Source: Algibacter luteus (lineage in GTDB: Bacteria; Bacteroidota; Bacteroidia; Flavobacteriales; Flavobacteriaceae). From it: a DNA stretch of 64,000 nucleotides. The notes under the pieces were generated by a model. It made no database searches, was not told where the DNA came from, and saw only the letters and a program-made list of their open reading frames with translations. The stretch lies in the NCBI RefSeq assembly GCF_900141715.1, contig NZ_FQYK01000005.1, positions 186,001 through 250,000 on the forward strand, in the 5' to 3' direction. How positions within the stretch are numbered: the stretch's first letter is position 1; every line of letters begins with the position of its first letter. Shown one piece after another: positions 55,018 through 64,000 of this stretch. Position numbers and translations under genes: made by a program.

Positions 55018-57258
55018 ATGAATCAGTTTTTATATATACTATGGCTATTCCCAATTATGGTTTTGTCTCAGGATAAAATTACAGGTGTAGTCTTTGAAGC
55101 CAACGATAAAAATCAAGAAATAGCATTGGCAGGAGCCAATGTGTATTGGTTAAATACCGAAGTTGGAACAGTAACCGATATTGATGGTAAGTTCAATTTA
55201 ACCTACAAACCAGAGTACAAAAAGCTTATTATTAGTTACGTTGGCTTTAAAACCGATACGTTAACCATCAATGGGCCAAAAACTATTAAACATTGGTTAC
55301 AATCCACAGATAATTTGGATACTGTAACTATAAAATCTAGAAAGCAAACAACGGCAAAATCGTTCTATAAAGCCACAAATGTAATTAATGTAAGTAGTGA
55401 TGAGTTGTTGAAAGCGGCCTGTTGTAATCTTTCTGAAAGTTTTGAAACCAACCCGTCTATCGATGTTAATTTCGCCGATGCCATTTCAGGAACACGACAG
55501 ATAAAAATGTTAGGATTAACAAGTCCGTATATTTTGATTGCTACTGAAAATATTCCATCCATTCGTGGTGCGTCGCAAGCTTACGGATTGAGTTTTATTC
55601 CCGGAACATGGGTGGAAAGTATTCAAATTACCAAAGGTGCAGGAAGCGTAGTGAATGGTTTTGAAAGTATTGCAGGCCAAATTAATACGGAGTTGGTCAA
55701 ACCATTTACCGATGATAAATTGTTTGTTAATTTATATGGCGCATCAAGCGAACGTTTAGAACTCAATACACATATAAATACGAAAGTGAATGATAAGTGG
55801 CATACTGGCTTGTATATCCACGGGAATACACATAACAAGGAACACGACGTTAACAACGATGGGTTTTTAGATATGCCGAAATTCAATCAAATCAATCTGA
55901 TGAATCGTTGGCAGTACATCGATACCGAAAAAGGGTTTGTAAGTTTCATTAATTTGAAGTTTTTAAACGACGAAAAGCAAACGGGCCAGTTAGATTTTAA
56001 TCCGGATACCGGCAAACTAACAACCAATGCCTGGGGCAGTGAGATTGACACACAACGCTATGAAATATCAACCAAATTTGGTTATGTAAATCCTGAAATT
56101 CCATGGCAAAGTTTAGGAGTTCAAACGGCATTTAGTAGCCATAAACAAGATTCATATTTCGGATTGAATTCTTATGATATTACCCACAATAGTTTATATG
56201 CGAATGCCATTTATAATTCTATAATTAGCGATTCTCGACATAAAATAAAAACCGGAATTAGCTATACTTACGATCATTATGATGAGCAGGTAAATGCCTC
56301 TGATTATGAACGAACAGAAAACTCTGTTGGTGCCTTTTTTGAATACAGTTTTGATAATTTAGAATTGCTCAATCTAACAGCAGGGGTTCGCGTAGATCAC
56401 CATAATTTATTAGGTACATTTATAACACCTCGAGTGCACGCGCGCTATTCACCTTGGAGTAAATCGGCCTTTAGGGCTTCATTTGGAAGAGGAAAACGAA
56501 GTGCTAATATTTTTACTGAAAACCAGCAACTATTTTCAACATCCAGACAAATACAAATTTTGGATATTGGCGGAACAATTTATGGCTTGGATCCAGAAAT
56601 TGCATGGAATTATGGATTTTCATATTTACAAGGATTCAATCTTTTTGGAAGAAAAGCAGATATCACCTTTGATTATTATAAAACCGATTTTAAGAATCAA
56701 GTGGTAGTAGATTGGGAAACACCTACTGAAATAAATTTTTACAACCTTAATGGCAAGAGTTTTGCCAATAGTTTTCAAGTAGAATTGAATTATAATGCTT
56801 TTGAAGGATTCGATTTAAGAACCGCCTACAAGTTTTATGATGTAAAAACAGATTATAATTCTGGACGATTAGAAAAACCATTAACACCCAAACACAGAAT
56901 TTTTGCTAATATGGGTTATGAAACAAAACAAGAAGTTGAAGAATCTGGACATTGGAAATTTGATATTACCTATAATTGGTTGAGCGATCAGCGTTATGCT
57001 TCAACAGTAAGTAACCCTGTGGAATATCAGTTGCCAGAAAGAACACCAACCGTGGCGACTTTAAATGCGCAAATTACAAAGGTATTTTCGCCAAGATTTG
57101 AAGTATATTTAGGGGGTGAAAACATAACCAATGTAAGACAGCCAAATCCTATTTTAGGGGCTGATGATCCTTTTGGTGCGAATTTTGATTCTACTTTTGT
57201 ATATGGCCCCATTTTTGGGAGTATGTATTATGCAGGATTACGATATAAATTAAATTAA
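55018..57258 (+). CDS. TonB-dependent outer-membrane receptor
   Basis: The 746-residue protein has a signal peptide (MNQFLYILWLFPIMVLSQ) and a carboxypeptidase-like regulatory domain (ITGVVFEANDKNQEIALAGANVYWLNTEVGTVTDIDGKF). The plug includes ISGTRQIKMLGLTSPYILIATENIPSIRG and GAGSVVNGFESIAGQIN. A C-terminal barrel ends in YYAGLRYKLN. AACC in LLKAACCNLSESFETNPS is typical of the Bacteroidota group linked to copper or other metals. It is the likely metal-complex importer of this operon. Confidence 0.93.
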   Translation: MNQFLYILWLFPIMVLSQDKITGVVFEANDKNQEIALAGANVYWLNTEVGTVTDIDGKFNLTYKPEYKKLIISYVGFKTDTLTINGPKTIKHWLQSTDNLDTVTIKSRKQTTAKSFYKATNVINVSSDELLKAACCNLSESFETNPSIDVNFADAISGTRQIKMLGLTSPYILIATENIPSIRGASQAYGLSFIPGTWVESIQITKGAGSVVNGFESIAGQINTELVKPFTDDKLFVNLYGASSERLELNTHINTKVNDKWHTGLYIHGNTHNKEHDVNNDGFLDMPKFNQINLMNRWQYIDTEKGFVSFINLKFLNDEKQTGQLDFNPDTGKLTTNAWGSEIDTQRYEISTKFGYVNPEIPWQSLGVQTAFSSHKQDSYFGLNSYDITHNSLYANAIYNSIISDSRHKIKTGISYTYDHYDEQVNASDYERTENSVGAFFEYSFDNLELLNLTAGVRVDHHNLLGTFITPRVHARYSPWSKSAFRASFGRGKRSANIFTENQQLFSTSRQIQILDIGGTIYGLDPEIAWNYGFSYLQGFNLFGRKADITFDYYKTDFKNQVVVDWETPTEINFYNLNGKSFANSFQVELNYNAFEGFDLRTAYKFYDVKTDYNSGRLEKPLTPKHRIFANMGYETKQEVEESGHWKFDITYNWLSDQRYASTVSNPVEYQLPERTPTVATLNAQITKVFSPRFEVYLGGENITNVRQPNPILGADDPFGANFDSTFVYGPIFGSMYYAGLRYKLN

Positions 57259-57268
57259 AACAAATAAA

Positions 57269-57622
57269 ATGAAAAAATTAATAATTATAGCTTTAATGCT
57301 AATCGGGACATTATCCTTTGGGCAAAATAAAAATGCCAAAGCTTCTCTTGAAGTAGATGGAGTTTGTGGCATGTGCAAAGCACGAATTGAAAAGGCATGT
57401 TTAAATACCAAAGGCGTTAAGTTTGCCGATTGGAATATTGATACCCACGAGCTAAAATTAATTTTCGATGCACGCAAAACAGATGTTGAAACTATTGAAA
57501 AGCAAGTATTAGCTGCGGGTCATGATACCAAGGCATTTAAAGCTACTGATGAAGCTTACGCTTCCGTTCATGCCTGTTGTAAATATCGTGATGATGAGGT
57601 TATAGATGACCACAAAGATTAA
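57269..57622 (+). CDS. Exported heavy-metal-associated domain protein
   Basis: The 117-residue protein has a signal peptide (MKKLIIIALMLIGTLSFGQ) and an HMA fold with the metal site GVCGMCKARIE (CxxC). A C-terminal HACCKYRDDEVIDDHKD tail is rich in Cys, His and Asp. It is a probable periplasmic metallochaperone. It lies 10 bp after the TonB receptor and ends the operon. Confidence 0.9.
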   Translation: MKKLIIIALMLIGTLSFGQNKNAKASLEVDGVCGMCKARIEKACLNTKGVKFADWNIDTHELKLIFDARKTDVETIEKQVLAAGHDTKAFKATDEAYASVHACCKYRDDEVIDDHKD

Positions 57623-57664
57623 ATCACATAGCTTTATTTGATATAGATTTTAAGTTTATCTAGA

Positions 57665-58006
57665 ATGCCATATAGAATTTATGTTGTTGAATTAAAAAAA
57701 CGGGTTTATAGTGAAAATGCTAAATTTCGGGCCGCAAATCCGCAGTTTAATGGCGTTTTGGAATGTTTGTATGTCGGTATGACTAGCAAGTCACCAAAAG
57801 AACGTTTTCTTCAGCATAAAACTGGTTATAGAAACAAAAAAGGCTATAAGTTATCGTCTAATATTGTTGAGAAATATGGCTCTTATTTAAGACCGAGCTT
57901 ATATAATCATATCGACCCTCTTGCTACTCGAGAAGAAGCACTTAAAATGGAAAAAGCTTTAGCTTTAGAGTTACGCCGACAACGCTACGCGGTTTGGTTT
58001 AACTAA
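57665..58006 (+). CDS. GIY-YIG-like nuclease-fold protein
   Basis: The 113-residue protein contains YRIYVVELKKRVY...CLYVGMTSKSPKERFLQHKTGYRNKKGYKL, where the second Tyr-Val-Gly and R-F...H follow the GIY-YIG pattern with a long insertion. EEALKMEKALALELRR supplies the late Glu. The first strand reads YRIYVVE rather than GIY. It may be a DNA repair or housekeeping nuclease; no partner is obvious. It is convergent with groEL across a bidirectional terminator. Confidence 0.7.
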   Translation: MPYRIYVVELKKRVYSENAKFRAANPQFNGVLECLYVGMTSKSPKERFLQHKTGYRNKKGYKLSSNIVEKYGSYLRPSLYNHIDPLATREEALKMEKALALELRRQRYAVWFN

Positions 58007-58025
58007 AAAATAATTTGTTGCAAAT

Positions 58026-58063
58026 AAAAAAACGCTTCAAAATGAATTGAAGCGTTTTTTTTT
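58026..58063. terminator. Bidirectional rho-independent terminator between the GIY-YIG-like gene and groEL
   Basis: AAACGCTTCAA and TTGAAGCGTTT form an 11-bp stem with a short loop, with A-run and T-run on either side. It serves both convergent genes. Confidence 0.85.
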
Positions 58064-58089
58064 ATATGATTTGTGTGTCGAAGTTTCGA

Positions 58090-59822
<1,733 letters not shown>

Positions 59823-59823
59823 T

Positions 59824-60099
59824 TTAAATAATAGCCAATATGTCGCTTTCGCGCATGATTAAATAATCGTTTCCTTCTAATTTAAGCTCTGTTCCAGCGT
59901 ACTTTCCATATAAAACGGTATCACCAACTTTAACTGTAATCGGGTCGTCTTTTGTGCCAGGTCCGGCAGCTACAACAGTTCCTTTTTGTGGTTTCTCTTT
60001 TGCATTATCTGGAATTATAATTCCTGATGCCGTTTTAGTTTCGGCGGCAGCTGGTTCAATTAGAACTCTATCTGCTAATGGTTTAATGTTTAATGCCAT
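59824..60099 (-). CDS. groS: Co-chaperonin GroES (Hsp10)
   Basis: The 91-residue protein has the mobile loop [29 protein letters not shown] and a C-terminal [28 protein letters not shown]. It is the lid for GroEL. Confidence 0.97.
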   Translation of the reverse strand: MALNIKPLADRVLIEPAAAETKTASGIIIPDNAKEKPQKGTVVAAGPGTKDDPITVKVGDTVLYGKYAGTELKLEGNDYLIMRESDILAII

Positions 60100-60212
60100 T
60101 TTTTATATGTTTTTGATTTTAAAAATTTTTATTAACGCTTATGCGTTATGCTAAAAATGTGCCAATGCTTCCGAACTGACAAACTTACAGACTCTTCTAC
60201 CGATTGGTAGAA

Positions 60213-60250
60213 ATAAAAAATGCCAACTGTTAAGGTTGGCATTTTTTGTT
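60213..60250 (-). terminator. Rho-independent terminator after secG
   Basis: On the minus strand, AATGCCAACC pairs with GGTTGGCATT approximately (stem ATGCCAAC/GTTGGCAT), followed by TTTTTTATTT. It lies 15 bp past the secG stop. Confidence 0.8.
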
Positions 60251-60264
60251 TTGTTTTATGTCGC

Positions 60265-60624
60265 TTAGTTACCCGTTGAATCTGCAGGGGTAGCCGTTGT
60301 ATTATCTGTAGCAGCAGGAACTGCTGGTAAAGGTTGTGCAGTTTGTGTATCAGGATCTAAGGCTTTAGATTCTGTATTAGCTGAACCACCTCTGTCAATA
60401 GCTACATTTGATATAAGTATTAAAACCAATAATAATGTTGCTAATGTCCAGGTACTCTTGTCTAAAAAGTCGGTTGTCTTTTTAACACCTCCTAATTGTT
60501 GTGTGCCACCACCACCAAATGACGATGATAAACCTCCTCCTTTTGGGTTTTGCACCATGATTACTACAACTAGTAAAAATGCTACAACGACGATAAGGAC
60601 TAAAAATATTGTAAACGTACTCAT
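60265..60624 (-). CDS. secG: Preprotein translocase subunit SecG
   Basis: The 119-residue protein has two TM helices (FTIFLVLIVVVAFLLVVVIMVQ and STWTLATLLLVLILISNVAI) separated by NPKGGGLSSSFGGGGTQQLGGVKKTTDFLDK, the SecG loop. A Thr/Ala/Pro-rich tail follows. It is part of the SecYEG channel. Its start overlaps the upstream stop by one base. Confidence 0.94.
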   Translation of the reverse strand: MSTFTIFLVLIVVVAFLLVVVIMVQNPKGGGLSSSFGGGGTQQLGGVKKTTDFLDKSTWTLATLLLVLILISNVAIDRGGSANTESKALDPDTQTAQPLPAVPAATDNTTATPADSTGN

Positions 60625-61565
60625 TATGATTTATTATTTTGTTCTTGTAATTGTTCTACCGCTTTAATTTGGTTTGCAAAGAAACTACTTTTTTCTGGAT
60701 ATTTCAAACTTAAAATTTTATAAGATTGAATAGCTTTTTTGTAATTTTTTTGTTCAACATAAATACGTGCTAAAGTCTCTGTCATTAAAGACTCTGGCTG
60801 TATCATTTGGGCTTGTGCTAAGTTTATATTTGGCGTACTCGTTTTGCTCGGTTTGATTTTTGGATTTTCTGAAATAAATTTATCAATTAGTTCAAATTTC
60901 TTTTCTTTATTCAAACTTTCAGAAGTTTTATTTTCAACGGGTTCTTCTTCTTTAGTTGATCTTTTTATAGGCTTGAAATGCGCTAATTTTAGCCATGCAT
61001 TGAAAGAATGCTTTTCTTTTTTATCAAACTTAAGAGGTTCTCCTAATTTTAAAATATCTTCTGCTGAAGCTTCTTGGGTTTTGGTTTCTTCGGTTACGTT
61101 TTCAATAGCTTCAGATTCATCTAGTCTGAAGCTTGACACCTTAATTGGTCTGGGTTCTTTAGGTTGAAATAAAGTAGGGTCTAAAACACCAGCAGTTTCT
61201 TTTATTTGTTGTTTTAAGGCATCGTCAATAGCAACACTTTTATTTACTGAAAGATCTTCAATATCAACACTAATGCCTTTGAGGTTTTCTGTATTGCTTT
61301 TTATATGTTTTGAAACTTCATTTTGAATAAAAGCATCCGATGTAATAAAGTCGAATAGTATGCTTCTATCAGTAGTGTAAGCAGCAGTTGTTTTGAGTTC
61401 TTGATTATAAGAAATACTACTTTGGTTTTTTAAACCTTTAAGGTAAATGGCGCGTGCCGGTTGAAAATAAGGATAGGCGTCAATAATAGATTTTACATCC
61501 TCGATTTGCCCATGAGATATGGCTTGAGGGTTTTGTAATAAATATGTAAAATCTGTTTGATGCAT
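60624..61565 (-). CDS. Conserved flavobacterial hypothetical with C-terminal TPR-like motif
   Basis: The 313-residue soluble protein has a conserved opening (FTYLLQNPQAISHGQIEDVKSIIDAYPYFQPARAIYLKGLK). A long charged, low-complexity middle follows, then one TPR (ESLMTETLARIYVEQKNYKKAIQSYKILSLKYPEKSSFFANQI). It has no signal peptide. Function is unknown, but its place between lptE and secG is conserved in the family, which suggests an envelope-biogenesis link. Confidence 0.82.
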   Translation of the reverse strand: MHQTDFTYLLQNPQAISHGQIEDVKSIIDAYPYFQPARAIYLKGLKNQSSISYNQELKTTAAYTTDRSILFDFITSDAFIQNEVSKHIKSNTENLKGISVDIEDLSVNKSVAIDDALKQQIKETAGVLDPTLFQPKEPRPIKVSSFRLDESEAIENVTEETKTQEASAEDILKLGEPLKFDKKEKHSFNAWLKLAHFKPIKRSTKEEEPVENKTSESLNKEKKFELIDKFISENPKIKPSKTSTPNINLAQAQMIQPESLMTETLARIYVEQKNYKKAIQSYKILSLKYPEKSSFFANQIKAVEQLQEQNNKS

Positions 61566-61592
61566 TGGTTTATCCCAATTTAATTAAAAATT

Positions 61593-62108
61593 TTACCATT
61601 TTGCTAATGTAGCATTAAAAATATCTTGAGTTAGGCGTTCAAATATTTCTTCGTGCGCTGTGGTTTTTTGTGAGCCTATAAGCTGTTCGCTTCCTGGATA
61701 ATCATAAAAGAATGTAAAACTTTGTTCTAAATCGTCTTCTTCTTTTTTTCTGTTGAAAAACCTCAGTTTTACACCAATAGTTAATCTGTTTTGAGCTGCC
61801 GTATTATCAGAGGTTGCTGTAGTTGGCGAGATTCTATATTCTGTAATTTCACCTTCATAAACCAAATCGCCATTAGATGGAACCAATCGTAAGTTCGTTT
61901 GATTTTGTATTAGATCTTCTAAAGCCAATTTAAAATCTCGTTCTAATCCTGGTTCAACTAATAACGCCGTATTTTCAAACCTATTGACTTGATAAGTCTC
62001 CGTTCCCGGAGGTATGGACGCACCCGTAAAAGAGTAAATGCCACAACCTACAAGCGTAAAGCAGATAGTTAAAAATAAAAAAGGGATACTATATTTTTTC
62101 ATATTCAC
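61593..62108 (-). CDS. lptE: LPS assembly lipoprotein LptE
   Basis: The 171-residue protein has a lipobox in FLTICFTLVGCGIYSFTGASIPPGTETYQV (Cys 22). The LptE fold is shown by FENTALLVEPGLERDFKLALEDLIQNQTNLRLV, YEGEITEYRISP and LTIGVKLRFFNRKKEEDDLEQSFTFFYDYPGS. It is an outer-membrane partner of LptD for LPS insertion. Confidence 0.92.
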   Translation of the reverse strand: MNMKKYSIPFLFLTICFTLVGCGIYSFTGASIPPGTETYQVNRFENTALLVEPGLERDFKLALEDLIQNQTNLRLVPSNGDLVYEGEITEYRISPTTATSDNTAAQNRLTIGVKLRFFNRKKEEDDLEQSFTFFYDYPGSEQLIGSQKTTAHEEIFERLTQDIFNATLAKW

Positions 62109-62153
62109 AAATTCTGATGAAATAAGAACTTTAGTTTCTTGTTTAACGATAAG

Positions 62154-63434
62154 TTATAAATCGTATTGTTTTATCTTTCTGTACAACGTACGTTCGCTAA
62201 TGCCTAATTCTGCAGCTGCTAATTTACGTTTTCCGTTGTGACGTTCAAGCGATTTTTTAATTAATTCTAATTCTTTGTCTTGTAATGATAAGGTTTCTTC
62301 TTCTTCAATTTCTTCAGCAAAATAATACTTATCTTGAACTGGAGTTGCTTCTTCTTCGGTAGTTTTATGCTCTGGAATAGCAATAATATCGTCGTTTATG
62401 GTGTTTTCTTCAAAATCTAAATCCATGTCCTGCTCCTCTTCATCATTGCCATAAATTTTTTGGATTAAGCTCTCGTTATTTTTTTCAACATCCTTAACAT
62501 TGCCATTTTTCATTAATTCTAGCGTTAACTTTTTTAGGTCGTTTAGGTCGCTTTTCATATCAAAAAGAACTTTGTACAAGATTTCGCGTTCGCTGCTAAA
62601 ATCGCTTTGAGATTTTGATGTTTTTATAACCGCAGGCAAGTTTGTATTTGCAGTAGCTGGTAGGTACCCACGCAATGTTTCAGCAGAAATAGTTCTGTTT
62701 TGCTCTAATACAGAGAGTTGTTCTGCAATGTTTCTTAACTGTCTTATATTACCAGCCCATCGGTGTTTCAATAAAACTTGTACAGCATTATCGGTTAATT
62801 TAATGGTAGGCATTTTGTATTTCAGTGCAAAATCACTAGCGAATTTTCGGAACAATAAATGAATATCTTCTTGACGATCTCTTAGTGGAGGTAAATGAAT
62901 ATCTACCGTGCTTAATCTATAATATAAATCTTCTCGAAATTTTTCTTTTTCAATGGCTTCGAACATATTCACGTTTGTAGCGGCTACAATACGTACATTG
63001 GTTTTTTGTACTTTACTGGAACCTACTTTTATGAATTCACCATTTTCTAAAACACGCAATAAACGCACTTGAGTTGTTAAGGGCAATTCGCCAACTTCAT
63101 CTAGAAAAATGGTTCCGCCATCAGCTACTTCAAAATACCCTGCACGGGTTTGTGTGGCACCTGTAAAAGATCCTTTTTCATGTCCAAATAACTCACTGTC
63201 TATGGTGCCTTCTGGTATGGCACCACAGTTTACAGCAATGTATTTATTGTGCTTTCTATGAGATAATTGATGTATTATTTTAGGAATACTTTCTTTACCA
63301 ACACCACTTTCTCCAGTTACTAAAACCGAAATATCTGTAGGTGCTACTTGAATCGCCTTTTCAATAGCACGATTTAGCGCTGGTGCATTACCAATAATAC
63401 CAAAACGTTGTTTTATAGCTTGAACTGATTCCAT
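62154..63434 (-). CDS. Sigma-54-interacting transcriptional activator
   Basis: In this 426-residue protein the AAA+ domain begins near residue 15 with no receiver domain before it: Walker [15 protein letters not shown] in place of the usual GAFTGA (Ser is frequent in this group), Walker [14 protein letters not shown] and the R finger region [10 protein letters not shown]. An acidic, Glu-rich linker (about 320-375) precedes the Fis-type [33 protein letters not shown]. It activates RpoN-dependent promoters; without a sensor domain its control is unclear. It is upstream of lptE in the same operon. Confidence 0.93.
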   Translation of the reverse strand: MESVQAIKQRFGIIGNAPALNRAIEKAIQVAPTDISVLVTGESGVGKESIPKIIHQLSHRKHNKYIAVNCGAIPEGTIDSELFGHEKGSFTGATQTRAGYFEVADGGTIFLDEVGELPLTTQVRLLRVLENGEFIKVGSSKVQKTNVRIVAATNVNMFEAIEKEKFREDLYYRLSTVDIHLPPLRDRQEDIHLLFRKFASDFALKYKMPTIKLTDNAVQVLLKHRWAGNIRQLRNIAEQLSVLEQNRTISAETLRGYLPATANTNLPAVIKTSKSQSDFSSEREILYKVLFDMKSDLNDLKKLTLELMKNGNVKDVEKNNESLIQKIYGNDEEEQDMDLDFEENTINDDIIAIPEHKTTEEEATPVQDKYYFAEEIEEEETLSLQDKELELIKKSLERHNGKRKLAAAELGISERTLYRKIKQYDL

Positions 63435-63526
63435 GTTTATTTAGATGAGAGAATCAAGAAACAAGAGTTTAGACTTTAATTGTGGGGTCTATTTTCTCTA
63501 TTCTATTTTCTCTGTGCTTTTTTTAA

Positions 63527-64000
63527 TTAATTATTCTCACTCAACCCAATACCCTCGCCAATAAGCGTTGCACTGGTGCAATCTGTAACTTTTACATTTA
63601 CAAAATCGCCTACTTTATAGTTTGCTTTTGGAAACACACAGACAATATTTTGAGGTGTGCGACCAGACCATTGGGCATCTGATTTTTTTGATTCTTTTTC
63701 AATTAAAACTTCCACAGTGGTGTTAAGCCATTCTTTGGTTTTAATTTCACTGTGAATGCGTTGTAAGTCTACTATATCTTGTAGTCTACGTTTTTTAATT
63801 GCTTCAGGAACATCGTCTTTCATATTTCTACCTGCCATAGTTCCAGGACGCTCAGAATAGGTAAACATATAACCGAAATTATATTTTACATAATCCATCA
63901 GTGAAATGGTATCTTGAAAATCGGCTTCCGTTTCGGTAGGAAAACCAACAATCATATCTTGACTTATAGCACAATTTGGAATAATTTTTCGGATGTTATC
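63527..64000 (-). CDS. miaB: tRNA methylthiotransferase MiaB (3' part, cut by window edge)
   Basis: The frame stays open to the window end, so the N-terminal cluster domains lie outside. The visible part starts DNIRKIIPNCAISQDMIVGFPTETEADF, the end of the radical-SAM core, then MFTYSERPGTMA and a C-terminal TRAM domain (VEVLIEKESKKSDAQWSGRTPQNIVCVFP...VKVTDCTSATLIG). MiaB adds the methylthio group of ms2i6A37 in tRNA. Confidence 0.94.
   Translation of the reverse strand, partial: DNIRKIIPNCAISQDMIVGFPTETEADFQDTISLMDYVKYNFGYMFTYSERPGTMAGRNMKDDVPEAIKKRRLQDIVDLQRIHSEIKTKEWLNTTVEVLIEKESKKSDAQWSGRTPQNIVCVFPKANYKVGDFVNVKVTDCTSATLIGEGIGLSENN

Overview
The window looks like the chromosome of a marine-type member of the Flavobacteriaceae (Bacteroidota). 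The evidence is low GC content, gliding genes gldB/gldC, exosortase XrtF with its partner, a purH-mreBCD-mrdA-rodA block, a miaB/sigma-54 activator/lptE/secG/groESL block, TAnnTTTG promoter boxes and few Shine-Dalgarno sequences. It splits in two at about 37.2-38.5 kb.

Left part (1-37,252): a very large integron-like gene-cassette array. 33 full-length sites, nearly all 131-135 bp and numbered S1-S34 here (S6 is a 17-bp collapsed site), lie between almost all genes, together with one truncated site. Each reads NNNNAAC...GTTNNNN on either strand. Inside the cores lie long complementary arms, such as GTGTATGGTTAGTTGC against GCAATTAATTATACAC. The arms change together between sites, which indicates selection on pairing. 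In 25 of 33 full-length sites the + strand also carries a central hairpin closed by CC/GG around GCA, GAA, GTA or GCGA. That strand is antisense to nearly all cassette genes, so it corresponds to the bottom strand that integron integrases recombine. In about 24 cassettes the bases outside the two cores flanking the same cassette are complementary over 7-11 bp, as expected if each cassette once circularised on a single site. A tyrosine recombinase with a complete R-K-H-R-H-Y set (37,253-38,443) lies beside the last core. It lacks the extra segment typical of IntI, has a Bacteroidota-type N-terminal domain, and is co-directional with the cassettes. The system therefore resembles an integron in logic but not in its enzyme or its site sequence.

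Cargo, from distal to recombinase-proximal: small enzymes and regulators; eight DUF6090 membrane-anchored paralogues (nearly constant N-terminus, variable C-terminus) plus fossils; a ParDE toxin-antitoxin pair; a VanZ-like protein; an SDR; alpha/beta and SGNH hydrolases; an HxlR/mdaB/peroxiredoxin/LtrA cassette; lipoproteins; a cyanophycinase-like peptidase; an AbiGi-like gene with a coiled-coil partner; a CDF transporter; a single-chain type IIG restriction-modification enzyme; an HsdR_N-like nuclease; a four-gene methyltransferase/DUF2071/DoxX operon; a TlpA-like lipoprotein; and two cassettes without a convincing ORF. Arms match best near the recombinase. In the DUF6090-rich distal part they are scrambled, collapsed or truncated.

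Right part (38,587-64,000): ordinary core genome. It holds dnaG (without zinc ligands), a NarL-type regulator, nadE, gldBC, a lipoprotein-type peptide deformylase, the rod-shape operon with purH upstream, a GAF protein, the xrtF pair, a metal-handling operon (HYC_CC_PP protein, HMA-MauE fusion, TonB receptor, HMA protein), groESL, secG, lptE, a sigma-54 activator and the 3' end of miaB. No rRNA, tRNA, insertion sequence or CRISPR array was found.
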